Under the pieces are notes generated by a model, which saw only the letters and a list, made by a program, of their open reading frames with translations, was not told where the DNA came from and made no database searches. A stretch of DNA of 56,250 bases from Pseudomonadota bacterium (lineage in GTDB: Bacteria > Pseudomonadota > Alphaproteobacteria > Rhodospirillales > Magnetospirillaceae), in NCBI GenBank assembly GCA_021848545.1, contig JAJZUL010000019.1:1-56250 (forward strand), written 5' to 3'. This document shows, piece by piece, positions 43,977 through 51,652 of the stretch. The number at the start of each line of letters is the position of its first letter. Position 1 is the first letter of the stretch. The position numbers and the translations under genes were made by a program.

Positions 43977-46151
43977 ATGAGCCTGTACGGCGCTTTATTC
44001 TCGGGAGTTTCGGGCCTGTCGGCGGAATCGTCGGCGATGGGCGCCATCTCGGACAACATCTCGAACGTCAACACCATCGGTTACAAAGAAACCGATGTGA
44101 ACTTCCAGACCCTGGTGACGGCGCAGGTTTCGACCACCCAGTACTCGCCGGGCGGCGTCCAATCCAAGCCCCGGACCGGCGTCAACGTCCAGGGCCTGTT
44201 GCAATCGACCTCGTCGTCGACCGACGTCGCCATTTCCGGACAGGGCTTCTTCGTCGTCAATTCGGACAGCAACCCCCTGGCCGATGGTTCGGGCGAGTTC
44301 GCCTATACCCGCGCCGGCTCGTTCACCGTCGACAAGAACGGCTATCTCCAGAATACCGGCGGCTATTATCTGCAAGGCTGGCCCCTGACCAACTGGGACG
44401 GCACCAACACCGCCACCCACCAGGTCATCAACGGCACCAATTACATGGCCGCCTATAAGAACACCAACGGCCAGTTCACCTATATCAATACCGGCGCCAT
44501 CGATCCGACCAACCTGCAATCGCTCAATCTGAACAGCATCGCCGGCACGGCGGCGGCGACCACCTCCATCAGCCTGGGCGCCAACCTGCCGTCGGGCGAC
44601 ACGGTCGGCGCCACCCACCAGACCAACCTGCTGGAATACGATTCCCTGGGCAACAGCCACAACGTGCTGATGACCTGGACCAAGGTGGGCCAGAACGCCT
44701 GGAGCGTGTCCGCCCTGCCGCCGGAAGGCTCCAAGGTGGTGGAACTGAAGGACGGCAGCGCGTCAAGCAACGTCTATGCGGCGTCGGGCCGCCTGGACAT
44801 GACGGCGGTTCCCACCTCCGGCTCCTTCACCGCGACCATCGACGGCCAGACCTTCACCTTCAACGCCGGCGCCGGCACCGATGGCAGTCCGGTCAACAAT
44901 CTGTACGTCGACCCCACCGGCGTGACGTCAACCGGCGTCTATTCCTCGAGCATGGCCAGCGAGATCAACAAGGCGTTCCTGACCGAATATTCGGGGGCCT
45001 CGACCACCGGCAACATCTTTTCGTCGGCCACGCCCTTCGCCGGCGGCACCAGCAGCACCCTGGCCGGTGCCGCCAATTCGGGCACCAGTGTCATCAAGAT
45101 CACGGTCAACGGCACCAGCACCTCCATCGACGTTTCGGGCGATACCACGGCTCAGGCGATCACCGCCATCAACGCCAAGACCTCGACCACCGGGGTCACC
45201 GCCTGGGACAATGGCGGAAATATCTCCTATTACTCGACCAACGCCTCGGGGGTCGATCCGGTGATTTCAAGCGCCGGCACCAGTTCGACCGACACCAACC
45301 TGATGTTGCCGGGCGGCGTGACCACCACCATCGCCTCGACCGGCCTGACCTACGCCTCGCAGGTGGCCGGCACGGGATCGATCGTCATCAACCAGTACGA
45401 CACGAACTCCGCCCACACCATCACCCTGGCGGGGCTGACCAGCCTGAAAGCCAACGGGTCCATGGTGCTGGAACAGGCCTACGCGCCCACGTCGCCCGAC
45501 ACCTTCAACATCGACCCCCTGGCGGCGACCGTCTATTCGGGCACCACCGGCACCGCCGGCGGCCCCACCACGCCGGCCATAACCTTCAACGGCGACGGCA
45601 CGCCGTCGGCGATCAACATCTCCACCATGGCGATCCAATGGGCCAACGGTTCGCAGGACCAGACCACGGCGGGCACCACCGGCGTTTCGCCGCCGATCAC
45701 CCTGTCCCTGGGAAACCTCAACGTTTCCAACGGCATGACCCAGCTGTCCGGCAATTATCAGCTGTCCTTCAACAGCCAGAACGGCGCCAAGTTCGGTAAT
45801 TTCTCGGGCATTTCCATCGGCACCGACGGCATCGTCACCGCCCAGTTCGACAATGGCGTGACCCGGCCGATCTTCCAGATCCCGGTCGCCACCTTCGTCA
45901 ACCCCGACGGCATGCAAAGCCTGACCGGCAACGTCTTCCTCGGCACCGACGTTTCCGGTTCCGGCACATTGCGGGTAGCGGGCACGTCCGGCGCCGGCCA
46001 GACCGACCAATCGTCGTTGGAAGCTTCGACGGTGGATATCGGCACCCAGTTCACCGATATGATCGTCACCCAGCGCGCCTATTCCGCGGCCGCCAAGGTG
46101 ATCACCACCGCCAATTCGATGCTCGACGATCTGATCAACGTCATCCGTTAA
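43977..46151 (+). CDS. flgE: Flagellar hook protein, enlarged
   Basis: FlgE is the hook subunit. The 724 residues have the N-terminal flagellar rod/hook motif (ALFSGVSGLSAESSAMGAISDNISNVNTIGYKETD) and the C-terminal motif (DIGTQFTDMIVTQRAYSAAAKVITTANSMLDDLINVIR). Enteric FlgE has about 400 residues; the extra roughly 300 here are Thr/Ser/Gly-rich repeats-like D2/D3 surface insertions (about 260-560). A perfect AAGGAGG lies 6 bases before the ATG. It ends the operon and is followed by a strong hairpin. Confidence 0.95.
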   Translation: MSLYGALFSGVSGLSAESSAMGAISDNISNVNTIGYKETDVNFQTLVTAQVSTTQYSPGGVQSKPRTGVNVQGLLQSTSSSTDVAISGQGFFVVNSDSNPLADGSGEFAYTRAGSFTVDKNGYLQNTGGYYLQGWPLTNWDGTNTATHQVINGTNYMAAYKNTNGQFTYINTGAIDPTNLQSLNLNSIAGTAAATTSISLGANLPSGDTVGATHQTNLLEYDSLGNSHNVLMTWTKVGQNAWSVSALPPEGSKVVELKDGSASSNVYAASGRLDMTAVPTSGSFTATIDGQTFTFNAGAGTDGSPVNNLYVDPTGVTSTGVYSSSMASEINKAFLTEYSGASTTGNIFSSATPFAGGTSSTLAGAANSGTSVIKITVNGTSTSIDVSGDTTAQAITAINAKTSTTGVTAWDNGGNISYYSTNASGVDPVISSAGTSSTDTNLMLPGGVTTTIASTGLTYASQVAGTGSIVINQYDTNSAHTITLAGLTSLKANGSMVLEQAYAPTSPDTFNIDPLAATVYSGTTGTAGGPTTPAITFNGDGTPSAINISTMAIQWANGSQDQTTAGTTGVSPPITLSLGNLNVSNGMTQLSGNYQLSFNSQNGAKFGNFSGISIGTDGIVTAQFDNGVTRPIFQIPVATFVNPDGMQSLTGNVFLGTDVSGSGTLRVAGTSGAGQTDQSSLEASTVDIGTQFTDMIVTQRAYSAAAKVITTANSMLDDLINVIR

Positions 46152-46161
46152 TTAATGGCAC

Positions 46162-46187
46162 GGTTGGCCTCCCCCCGGAGGCCAACC
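46162..46187 (+). terminator. Strong hairpin after flgE
   Basis: GGTTGGCCTCC-cccc-GGAGGCCAACC is a perfect 11-bp stem with a 4-base loop, 10 bases after the flgE stop. There is no T tract, so termination may need Rho, or the hairpin may protect the mRNA end. Confidence 0.6.
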
Positions 46188-46213
46188 GCCCATCCTCCGG
46201 CCATCCAACCCTC

Positions 46214-46354
46214 GACCACCGGCACCCGGAGGAGCGCAGCGCCGACTATGCGCCCGAAGCGGAGCGGAGCACCAAGACTCGCGCGCCGCAGCGCCCGTCA
46301 GGGCGCGAGGATAAGCCAAGCGCGAGCGCCGGCGTCTGAGGCCCAACCAACAAA
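46214..46354 (-). repeat. GC-rich palindromic element, copy 3
   Basis: On the minus strand it reads from TTTGTTGGTTGG through TTGGCTTATCCTCGCGCCC, TTGGTGCTCCGCTCCGCTTC and GGGCGCATAGTCGG to CTCCGGGTGCCGGTGGTC. That is the same architecture as 15929-16067 but on the opposite strand. Confidence 0.85.
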
Positions 46355-46357
46355 CTT

Positions 46358-46470
46358 AGCGCCGACTATGCGCCCGAAGCGGAGCGGAGCACCAAAACCA
46401 GCGCGCCGCAGCGCCCGTCAGGGCGCGAGGATAAGCCAAGCGCGAGCGCCGGCGCTTGGCCAACCAAAAA
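46358..46470 (-). repeat. GC-rich palindromic element, copy 4
   Basis: This is a tandem copy offset by exactly 120 bases from copy 3; 46358-46454 matches 46238-46334 almost base for base. It lacks the GACCACCGGCACCCGG end. The offset suggests duplication of a 120-bp unit. Confidence 0.85.
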
Positions 46471-46548
46471 ACCAACCCTCGACGCGCTTCGCCGCCGTCC
46501 CTATCGTGGGATCGTCGTAACTTTCATGGTTCGCTCAAGGAGTTTGTC

Positions 46549-46770
46549 ATGTCCGATGCCGATGAAAACGGGGCCGACGGCCCGCTGCCCACCTATATGG
46601 CGGCGCGCGCCTGGGGGGCGGCGACGCCGGATGGGCGGATGGCCTTGTGTTTCGAGTTGGACGGGGGCAGCCAGATCGCCATTCAGATCGGCGCCGACAT
46701 GGTGCTGCATCTCCAGGATACCCTGTCCGAATTGCAGACCCATTCCCTGCGCAAACCCGGCCGCGCCTGA
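46549..46770 (+). CDS. Small conserved-looking protein of unknown function
   Basis: I do not recognise it. The 73-residue protein has an acidic start (DADENGAD), then a middle that could form a small beta-sheet (GRMALCFELDGGSQIAIQIGADMVLHLQDTL) and a basic tail. AAGGAG sits 5 bases before the ATG, the coding pattern is good, and ppiC follows on the same strand after 124 bases. No signal peptide or membrane segment. Confidence 0.65.
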   Translation: MSDADENGADGPLPTYMAARAWGAATPDGRMALCFELDGGSQIAIQIGADMVLHLQDTLSELQTHSLRKPGRA

Positions 46771-46894
46771 TCGCGACCAAAAACCACGCTTGTGCCCGCC
46801 CTCCCGTTATGCTTCAACGCTGCATCGACCGGCGGCGCGCCGGGGAGGGGCCGGGACAGGCGCCTCTGGAACCGAAGATTTAAGGAAGACAAGG

Positions 46895-47755
46895 ATGAAG
46901 ATCGCGGGTATTGGGCGCATTGCGTCGGGTCTCAAGATGCCGGCCGTCCTGGGAAGCCTGGTTCTGGGGGTGACGGTTCTGGGGGCCGGATTGGCCGCTC
47001 CCGCCTACGCCGCGTCCAAGGACCCGGTGGTGGCCACGGTCAACGGCCAGGCGATCCACGAATCGACGGTCGAGGCGTTGCGCCGGGAATTGCCCCCGCA
47101 GTTGCAGCGGGTGCCGTTCTCGACCCTGGTCGAGGCGGTCATCAACAACAAGCTGGTGGACGCGGCCGCCCGCAAGGAGGGCATCGCCCGCGAGCCGGAA
47201 GTGCGCCGCGAGATGAAGGCCGCCTCCGACCGGGTTCTGCGCCAGGCCTGGATGGACAAGCATCTGTCCGCCGAGGTGACGCCCGCGCTGGTGCGGCGCC
47301 GCTATGACGAGCTGCTGAAGCGCTTCAAGCCGCAGGAAGAGGTGCATGCCGCCCATATCCTGGTGCGCACCAAGGCCGAGGCCGAAAAAGTGATCGCCGA
47401 GCTGAAGCACGGCGCCAATTTCGCCAATCTGGCCAAGGAGGATTCCATCGATCCCACCGCCAAGCAGAATGGCGGCGATCTCGGCTATTTCACCAAGGCG
47501 GAAATGGTGCCGGCCTTCGCCAATGCGGCCTTCGCCCTCAAGGTCGGCGAGATTTCGCCCCAGCCGGTCAAGACCCAGTTCGGCTGGCATGTGATCAAGG
47601 TCGAGGGACGCCGCAAGTCCAAGGCGCCGAGCTTCGAGAAGGCCGAGCCGGTGTTGCGCGCCGAGGTCGCCCAGGAAATGGCCCACAAGCTGGTCGAAGG
47701 CATCCGCGCCAAGGCCGATGTGAAAATTCTCAAGACCGGCGAAAACGCCAAATAG
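46895..47755 (+). CDS. SurA/PpiC-type peptidyl-prolyl isomerase
   Basis: This parvulin-type isomerase should aid folding of outer-membrane or periplasmic proteins. The 286-residue protein has a signal peptide ([25 protein letters not shown]), a SurA-like N-terminal helical region (35-130) and one parvulin domain (about 150-245: [44 protein letters not shown]). The ATG at 46895 has AAGGAAGACAAGG upstream. argJ follows after 10 bases, a pairing frequent in Rhodospirillales. Confidence 0.92.
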   Translation: MKIAGIGRIASGLKMPAVLGSLVLGVTVLGAGLAAPAYAASKDPVVATVNGQAIHESTVEALRRELPPQLQRVPFSTLVEAVINNKLVDAAARKEGIAREPEVRREMKAASDRVLRQAWMDKHLSAEVTPALVRRRYDELLKRFKPQEEVHAAHILVRTKAEAEKVIAELKHGANFANLAKEDSIDPTAKQNGGDLGYFTKAEMVPAFANAAFALKVGEISPQPVKTQFGWHVIKVEGRRKSKAPSFEKAEPVLRAEVAQEMAHKLVEGIRAKADVKILKTGENAK

Positions 47756-47765
47756 GCAGGACGCG

Positions 47766-48995
47766 ATGGGTTCCTTGTCTCCTCTGGCTCCGGCCGGTTT
47801 TCCCGCGTTGCCCTTTCTGCCGGGTGTCCGGCTGGGCACGCGGGAGTGCGGCATCCGTTATGTCGGCCGTCCCGATCTGCTGATGGTGGAATTGGCGGCC
47901 GGCAGCACGGTGGCCGGCGTTTTTACCCGGTCGGCCACCCGTTCGGCTCCCGTCGATTGGTGCCGCCAGGGGGTGGCGAAGGGCCGCGCGCGGGTGTTGC
48001 TGGTCAATTCCGGCAACGCCAACGCCTTTACCGGCGCCGCCGGCATCGCTTCGGTGGAGCGGACGGCGCAGGCGGCGGCCAAGCTGATGGAATGCCGGAA
48101 GTCCGAGGTGTTCATCGCCTCGACCGGCACCATCGGCGTCGAACTGCCCGACGAAAAGATCACCGCCCATCTGGATGCGGTGCGTGACGATCTCAATGAG
48201 AATTATTGGGATCAGGCGGCGCGGGCGATCATGACCACCGACACCTATCCCAAGGGGGCGACCCGCACCGCCCTGATCGACGGGGTGCCGGTGACCATCA
48301 ACGGCATCGCCAAGGGGTCCGGCATGATCGCCCCCGACATGGCGACCATGCTGTCCTTCGTCTTCACCGACGCCACTCTGCCGGCCGACGTGCTTCAGGC
48401 CCTGCTGTCCAAGGGCGTGGATAAATCCTTCAATCGCGTCACCGTCGATAGCGATACCTCGACCAGCGACACGCTTCTGCTGTTCGCCACCGGTCAGGCC
48501 CGCCACGCCCGGATCGTTGATGCCCGTGACCGTCGTCTGGCGGATTTCAGGGCCAAGCTGTTCGACCTTCTGGCCGATCTGGCCCGGCAGGTGGTGCGCG
48601 ACGGCGAGGGGGCGACCAAATTCGTCGAGATCGCGGTGACCGGGGCCGCCGGCAACAAGGCGGCGCGGCGCATCGCCATGGCCATCGCCAATTCGCCCCT
48701 GGTCAAGACCGCCATCGCCGGCGAGGACGCCAATTGGGGCCGGATCGTCATGGCGGTGGGCAAGGCCGGGGAAAAGGCCGATCGCGACCGGCTGGCCATT
48801 TCCATCGGCGGCGTGGCGGTGGCGGCCAACGGACGGGCGGTGGAGGGGTATGACGAGACCCCGGTGACCGCCCATATGAAGGGCCAGGACATCCGTATCG
48901 ATGTCGATCTCGGGCTGGGCAAGGGCAAGGCTTTGGTTTGGACCTGCGACCTGACCCACGCCTATATCGACATCAACGGGTCGTACCGGACCTGA
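47766..48995 (+). CDS. argJ: Bifunctional ornithine acetyltransferase / N-acetylglutamate synthase
   Basis: It recycles the acetyl group from N-acetylornithine to glutamate in arginine synthesis. The 409-residue precursor self-cleaves at the Ala-Thr bond in [13 protein letters not shown], making alpha and beta chains with Thr as nucleophile. [20 protein letters not shown] and the ending DINGSYRT are family features. The TGA stop at 48993-48995 ends on the first base of the terminal inverted repeat of the adjacent element. Confidence 0.95.
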   Translation: MGSLSPLAPAGFPALPFLPGVRLGTRECGIRYVGRPDLLMVELAAGSTVAGVFTRSATRSAPVDWCRQGVAKGRARVLLVNSGNANAFTGAAGIASVERTAQAAAKLMECRKSEVFIASTGTIGVELPDEKITAHLDAVRDDLNENYWDQAARAIMTTDTYPKGATRTALIDGVPVTINGIAKGSGMIAPDMATMLSFVFTDATLPADVLQALLSKGVDKSFNRVTVDSDTSTSDTLLLFATGQARHARIVDARDRRLADFRAKLFDLLADLARQVVRDGEGATKFVEIAVTGAAGNKAARRIAMAIANSPLVKTAIAGEDANWGRIVMAVGKAGEKADRDRLAISIGGVAVAANGRAVEGYDETPVTAHMKGQDIRIDVDLGLGKGKALVWTCDLTHAYIDINGSYRT

Positions 48996-49138
48996 GAGCC
49001 TGACCCGAAAGTCACCATGGCGGCTTGCAAATGGGGGTTTTCTGCGCTTCCGCTGCTCACGTACATGAAGTACGCTCCGCTGCGGTTCTCGAAAACCGCC
49101 ATTTTCGGCTCACCCTGCCGACTTTCGGGTGAGGCTCT
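48995..49138. repeat. 144-bp element with 19-bp terminal inverted repeats
   Basis: The ends agagcctgacccgaaagtc (48995-49013) and gactttcgggtgaggctct (49120-49138) are inverted repeats with one mismatch. Inner arms AATGGGGGTTTTC and GAAAACCGCCATT, and the central ACGTACatgaaGTACGC, allow one long imperfect hairpin. It begins on the last base of the argJ stop and runs into the 108-bp repeat. No transposase is present. A MITE or large REP-type element fits best. Confidence 0.85.
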
Positions 49139-49241
49139 GAGGGTTTGTGAAAGAATGCCCATTCGGCGTGAAATCGACGGAAAAACGCCAATGTTTCCAA
49201 TGGGCGTTCTTTTGCAAGTTCGATTGATTTACAAGCTCTGA
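49134..49241. repeat. 108-bp hairpin-forming dispersed repeat, right copy
   Basis: It matches 10-117 at 105 of 108 positions, in the same orientation. It shares GCTCT with the end of the 144-bp element, so the two form a composite of about 250 bases. Its right end lies 10 bases before the GNAT-Nudix start. Confidence 0.9.
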
Positions 49242-49251
49242 GGCCGGGATC

Positions 49252-50229
49252 ATGGGCGGGCTTTGCCGACAGCCGAGCGTGTGGATGGGCATCGCCCTGA
49301 CGACGGCGCGGTTGCGGTTGCGGCCCCTGACCGAAAACGACATTCCCCGCATCATGGCCCTGCTCGACGATTGGGAGGTGGTGAAACACACCGCCAATAT
49401 TCCCCATCCCTATACGGAGGCCGACGCCGCCTCCTTCATCGCCACCATGGACTCCCGCTTCGCGGCCGAGACCGGCATCGCCTTGGGGATGGAACGGGCG
49501 GTGGACGGGGTCCTGGTCGGCTGCGTCGGTTTCGGCCTGGACCAGGACGGCACGCCGGAACTGGGGTTCTGGGTCGGGCGCGAGGATTGGGGGCGGGGCT
49601 ATGCCACCGAGGCGTCGTCGCGCCTGATCCGCCATATGTTCGAGGTTCTGGGCATGTCCCGGGTGTGGGCCTCTTGCCATCCCGACAATCAGGCGTCGCG
49701 GCGGGTCATGGCCAAGCTCGGCATGGCGTCGGCCGGTCACGAGCGGGTGGCGCTGCCCGCCCGCGGGCAAAGCGTGATCATGCCGGTCATGGCGCTGGAG
49801 CGCGACGCCTGGGCGGCCGCCCATGACGCCCGGCCGCAGGTGCTGGTGGTGGCCGCCGCCCTGATCGACGGCGACGGACGGGTGCTGCTGGCCAGCCGGC
49901 CGCCGGGCAAGAGCATGGCCGGGCTGTGGGAGTTTCCCGGCGGCAAGGTCCAGCCCGGCGAGACGCCGGAGCAGGCGCTGGTGCGCGAACTGGCGGAGGA
50001 ATTGGGGATCGATACCGGCGCCTCGTGTCTGGCGCCCATCGGTTTCGCCTCGCACGATTACGACAGCTTCCACCTGCTGATGCCGCTTTACGCGCTGCGC
50101 CGGTGGGAGGGCCAGATCGTCCCGCGCGAAGGTCAGGCGCTGCGCTGGGTGGCGCAGGCCCGGCTGGGCGAACTGCCCATGCCGCCCGCCGACGTCCCCC
50201 TGGTCGCCCTGCTGCGCACTTATCTTTGA
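49252..50229 (+). CDS. GNAT acetyltransferase-Nudix (MutT) fusion protein
   Basis: The 325-residue protein joins a RimJ/RimL-like GNAT domain (about 12-180; LRLRPLTENDIPRI, GFWVGREDWGRGYATEA, HPDNQASRRVMAKLGM) to a MutT-type Nudix domain (about 195-325) with the box GGKVQPGETPEQALVRELAEEL. The second half would hydrolyse oxidised or other noncanonical dNTPs; the acetyl acceptor of the first is unknown. The start is unsure: ATG 49252 has GAGGCCGGGA before it, partly from the repeat; ATG 49285 begins the conserved domain. Confidence 0.85.
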   Translation: MGGLCRQPSVWMGIALTTARLRLRPLTENDIPRIMALLDDWEVVKHTANIPHPYTEADAASFIATMDSRFAAETGIALGMERAVDGVLVGCVGFGLDQDGTPELGFWVGREDWGRGYATEASSRLIRHMFEVLGMSRVWASCHPDNQASRRVMAKLGMASAGHERVALPARGQSVIMPVMALERDAWAAAHDARPQVLVVAAALIDGDGRVLLASRPPGKSMAGLWEFPGGKVQPGETPEQALVRELAEELGIDTGASCLAPIGFASHDYDSFHLLMPLYALRRWEGQIVPREGQALRWVAQARLGELPMPPADVPLVALLRTYL

Positions 50230-50236
50230 AAGCGTC

Positions 50237-50312
50237 CCGTTTTCGACGGCGTCCCGTCAGTATTTGGTTTCGACGGCGTCCCGTCAGTATTTGGTTTCGA
50301 CGGCGTCCCGTC
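50237..50312. repeat. Three tandem 27-bp units with internal palindrome
   Basis: TTCGACGGCGTCCCGTCAGT-ATTTGGT repeats, giving two full units and a partial third (preceded by one variant). Each unit contains GACGG-cgtc-CCGTC, a small hairpin. It occupies the gap between two convergent genes, and its last bases touch the stop of the copper chaperone gene, so it may act as a bidirectional terminator. Confidence 0.85.
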
Positions 50313-50790
50313 AGTGAACGAAGGACGGCCCCGCCACTTCGACGGAGACGGTAACCGTTCCGGCATGGCGGAAGGTGAGGGTGAGCGGGAAATGGCTCCC
50401 CTTTTTCAGTTGCGTCTTGAGCCCTTCCAGCATCACGTGATAGCCGCCGGGCGCGATGCCGATGGTCTTGTGGGCGGGAATGGGGATGTCGGCAAGGGTG
50501 GGCAGGGACATGGTGCCGTCGTGAACGACGAAGCGGGCCAGACGGGTGCGCTTGGCCACCGTGGGGGCGGCGGCCTTGATCAGGGCGTCGTTCCGGTCGC
50601 CATGATTGACCAGGGTGAGAAAGGCCGCGTCCCGAAAGGAATCCCACGAGGTGGCGTGGGTCCAGGCGTTCTCGATCTCGATGCGCCCGACCTTGGCGTT
50701 GCCGGCCTTGGCCGGCGCGGCGCCGATGGCGACGGCGACAAGGAAGGCGGCGGTACAGGCGGCGAAACGGAACTGCAATCGGGAAAGCAT
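50311..50790 (-). CDS. PCuAC-type periplasmic copper chaperone
   Basis: PCuAC proteins bring Cu(I) to cytochrome oxidase in the periplasm. The 159-residue protein has a signal peptide (FAACTAAFLVAVAIGAAPAKA) and a cupredoxin-like domain containing VVHDGTMS and GGYHVMLEGL, the His/Met positions of the family motif. GGAGGGAGA precedes the ATG at 50790. The oxidase and SCO genes are not in the window. The reading frame extends upstream to 51432 only as a shadow of the next gene. Confidence 0.88.
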   Translation of the reverse strand: MLSRLQFRFAACTAAFLVAVAIGAAPAKAGNAKVGRIEIENAWTHATSWDSFRDAAFLTLVNHGDRNDALIKAAAPTVAKRTRLARFVVHDGTMSLPTLADIPIPAHKTIGIAPGGYHVMLEGLKTQLKKGSHFPLTLTFRHAGTVTVSVEVAGPSFVH

Positions 50791-50871
50791 TCGGTCTCCC
50801 TCCGGGATCATGATCGGCCAAACCATCCGGCGCGGCTTGCCGCCGCAGGCACTCCAGCGTATTGATGACCG
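50791..50871. promoter_or_regulatory. Divergent promoter region, copper chaperone gene and HugZ-like gene
   Basis: These 81 bases lie between divergent starts. The perfect palindrome GATCATGATC (50806-50815) lies just upstream of the chaperone ribosome binding site and could be an operator. No clear -35/-10 pair. Confidence 0.35.
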
Positions 50872-51633
50872 ATGAATACCGATGACGCAAGGGGTGTGCC
50901 CCCCGACCCGAAAACGCTGCCGGACGACAACCGGCTGGCGTTGCGCCGTGTGATGCGCGCCTGTCGCAAGGCGGCCCTGGCCACCCTCCTGGCTGGCGAG
51001 TTCCCTTATGTGTCGCTGGTCACCGTGGCCTGCGATCACGATTTGTCGCCGATCCTGTTGCTGTCGGGGCTGGCCGACCACACCCGCAATCTCGGCGCCG
51101 ACCCCCGCGTGTCCCTGCTGTTCGACGGGACCGAGGGGCATGACAATCCCCAGACCGGTCCCCGCGTGACCCTGGTGGGCGAGGCCGAGCCGGTGGAGGG
51201 CGACGCGGTCGAACGCCTGGGCGTCCGCTTTCTGGCCCGCCATCCGGCGGCCCGGCTTTATGCCGGGTTCGGCGATTTCCGCTTTTGGCGGGTGCGGGCC
51301 AGCCGGGTTCATTTCGTCGGCGGGTTCGGCCGCGCCGTCTGGTTCGACGCCCCCTTCGGCCTGGACCCGGCCGCCGCCGCCGGGATGGAAGCGGCCGAGG
51401 CCGGCATTCTGGCCCACATGAACGACGCCCACGCGGACGCCATCGACCTGTTCGCCCGTTCGCTGGGCGCCGACCGGGGCGGGTGGCGGATGGTCGGCAT
51501 CGATCCGGACGGCTGCGATCTGACCTGCGACGATTCCACCTTTCTGCGGCTGCCGTTCGACGCGCCGATCGACGGCGCCGGGGCGGCCCGTTCGGTTCTG
51601 GTCGATTTGACCCGGCGTCTGGGCACGCTCTGA
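50872..51633 (+). CDS. HugZ-like pyridoxamine 5'-phosphate oxidase-fold protein
   Basis: The 253-residue protein has a split-barrel flavin- or heme-binding domain (about 20-150: LRRVMRACRKAALATLLAGEFPYVSLVTVACDHDLSPILLLSGLADHTRNL) and a C-terminal DUF2470 domain (ILAHMNDAHADAIDLF) typical of HugZ/HutZ heme utilisation proteins. Helicobacter HugZ degrades heme; the alphaproteobacterial relatives are untested, and PNPOx-like flavin chemistry is the alternative. It stands 19 bases before the Kef-type gene. Confidence 0.82.
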   Translation: MNTDDARGVPPDPKTLPDDNRLALRRVMRACRKAALATLLAGEFPYVSLVTVACDHDLSPILLLSGLADHTRNLGADPRVSLLFDGTEGHDNPQTGPRVTLVGEAEPVEGDAVERLGVRFLARHPAARLYAGFGDFRFWRVRASRVHFVGGFGRAVWFDAPFGLDPAAAAGMEAAEAGILAHMNDAHADAIDLFARSLGADRGGWRMVGIDPDGCDLTCDDSTFLRLPFDAPIDGAGAARSVLVDLTRRLGTL

Positions 51634-51652
51634 TCTGTTGTCTTAGAGGCGG

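Larger units (their letters stand above)
46152..46548. other. Intergenic region with terminator hairpin and paired repeats
   Basis: These 397 bases contain a hairpin at 46162-46187 and two head-to-tail repeat elements. AAGGAG for the next small gene lies at the right end (46538-46543). No gene is credible here. Confidence 0.7.

Noticed and set aside
48995-49241. Complete insertion sequence
   Set aside because: Terminal inverted repeats exist, but there is no transposase frame in the 250 bases and no clear target-site duplication.
50237-50312. CRISPR-like array
   Set aside because: The 27-bp units are directly adjacent with no unique spacers, and no cas genes are present.
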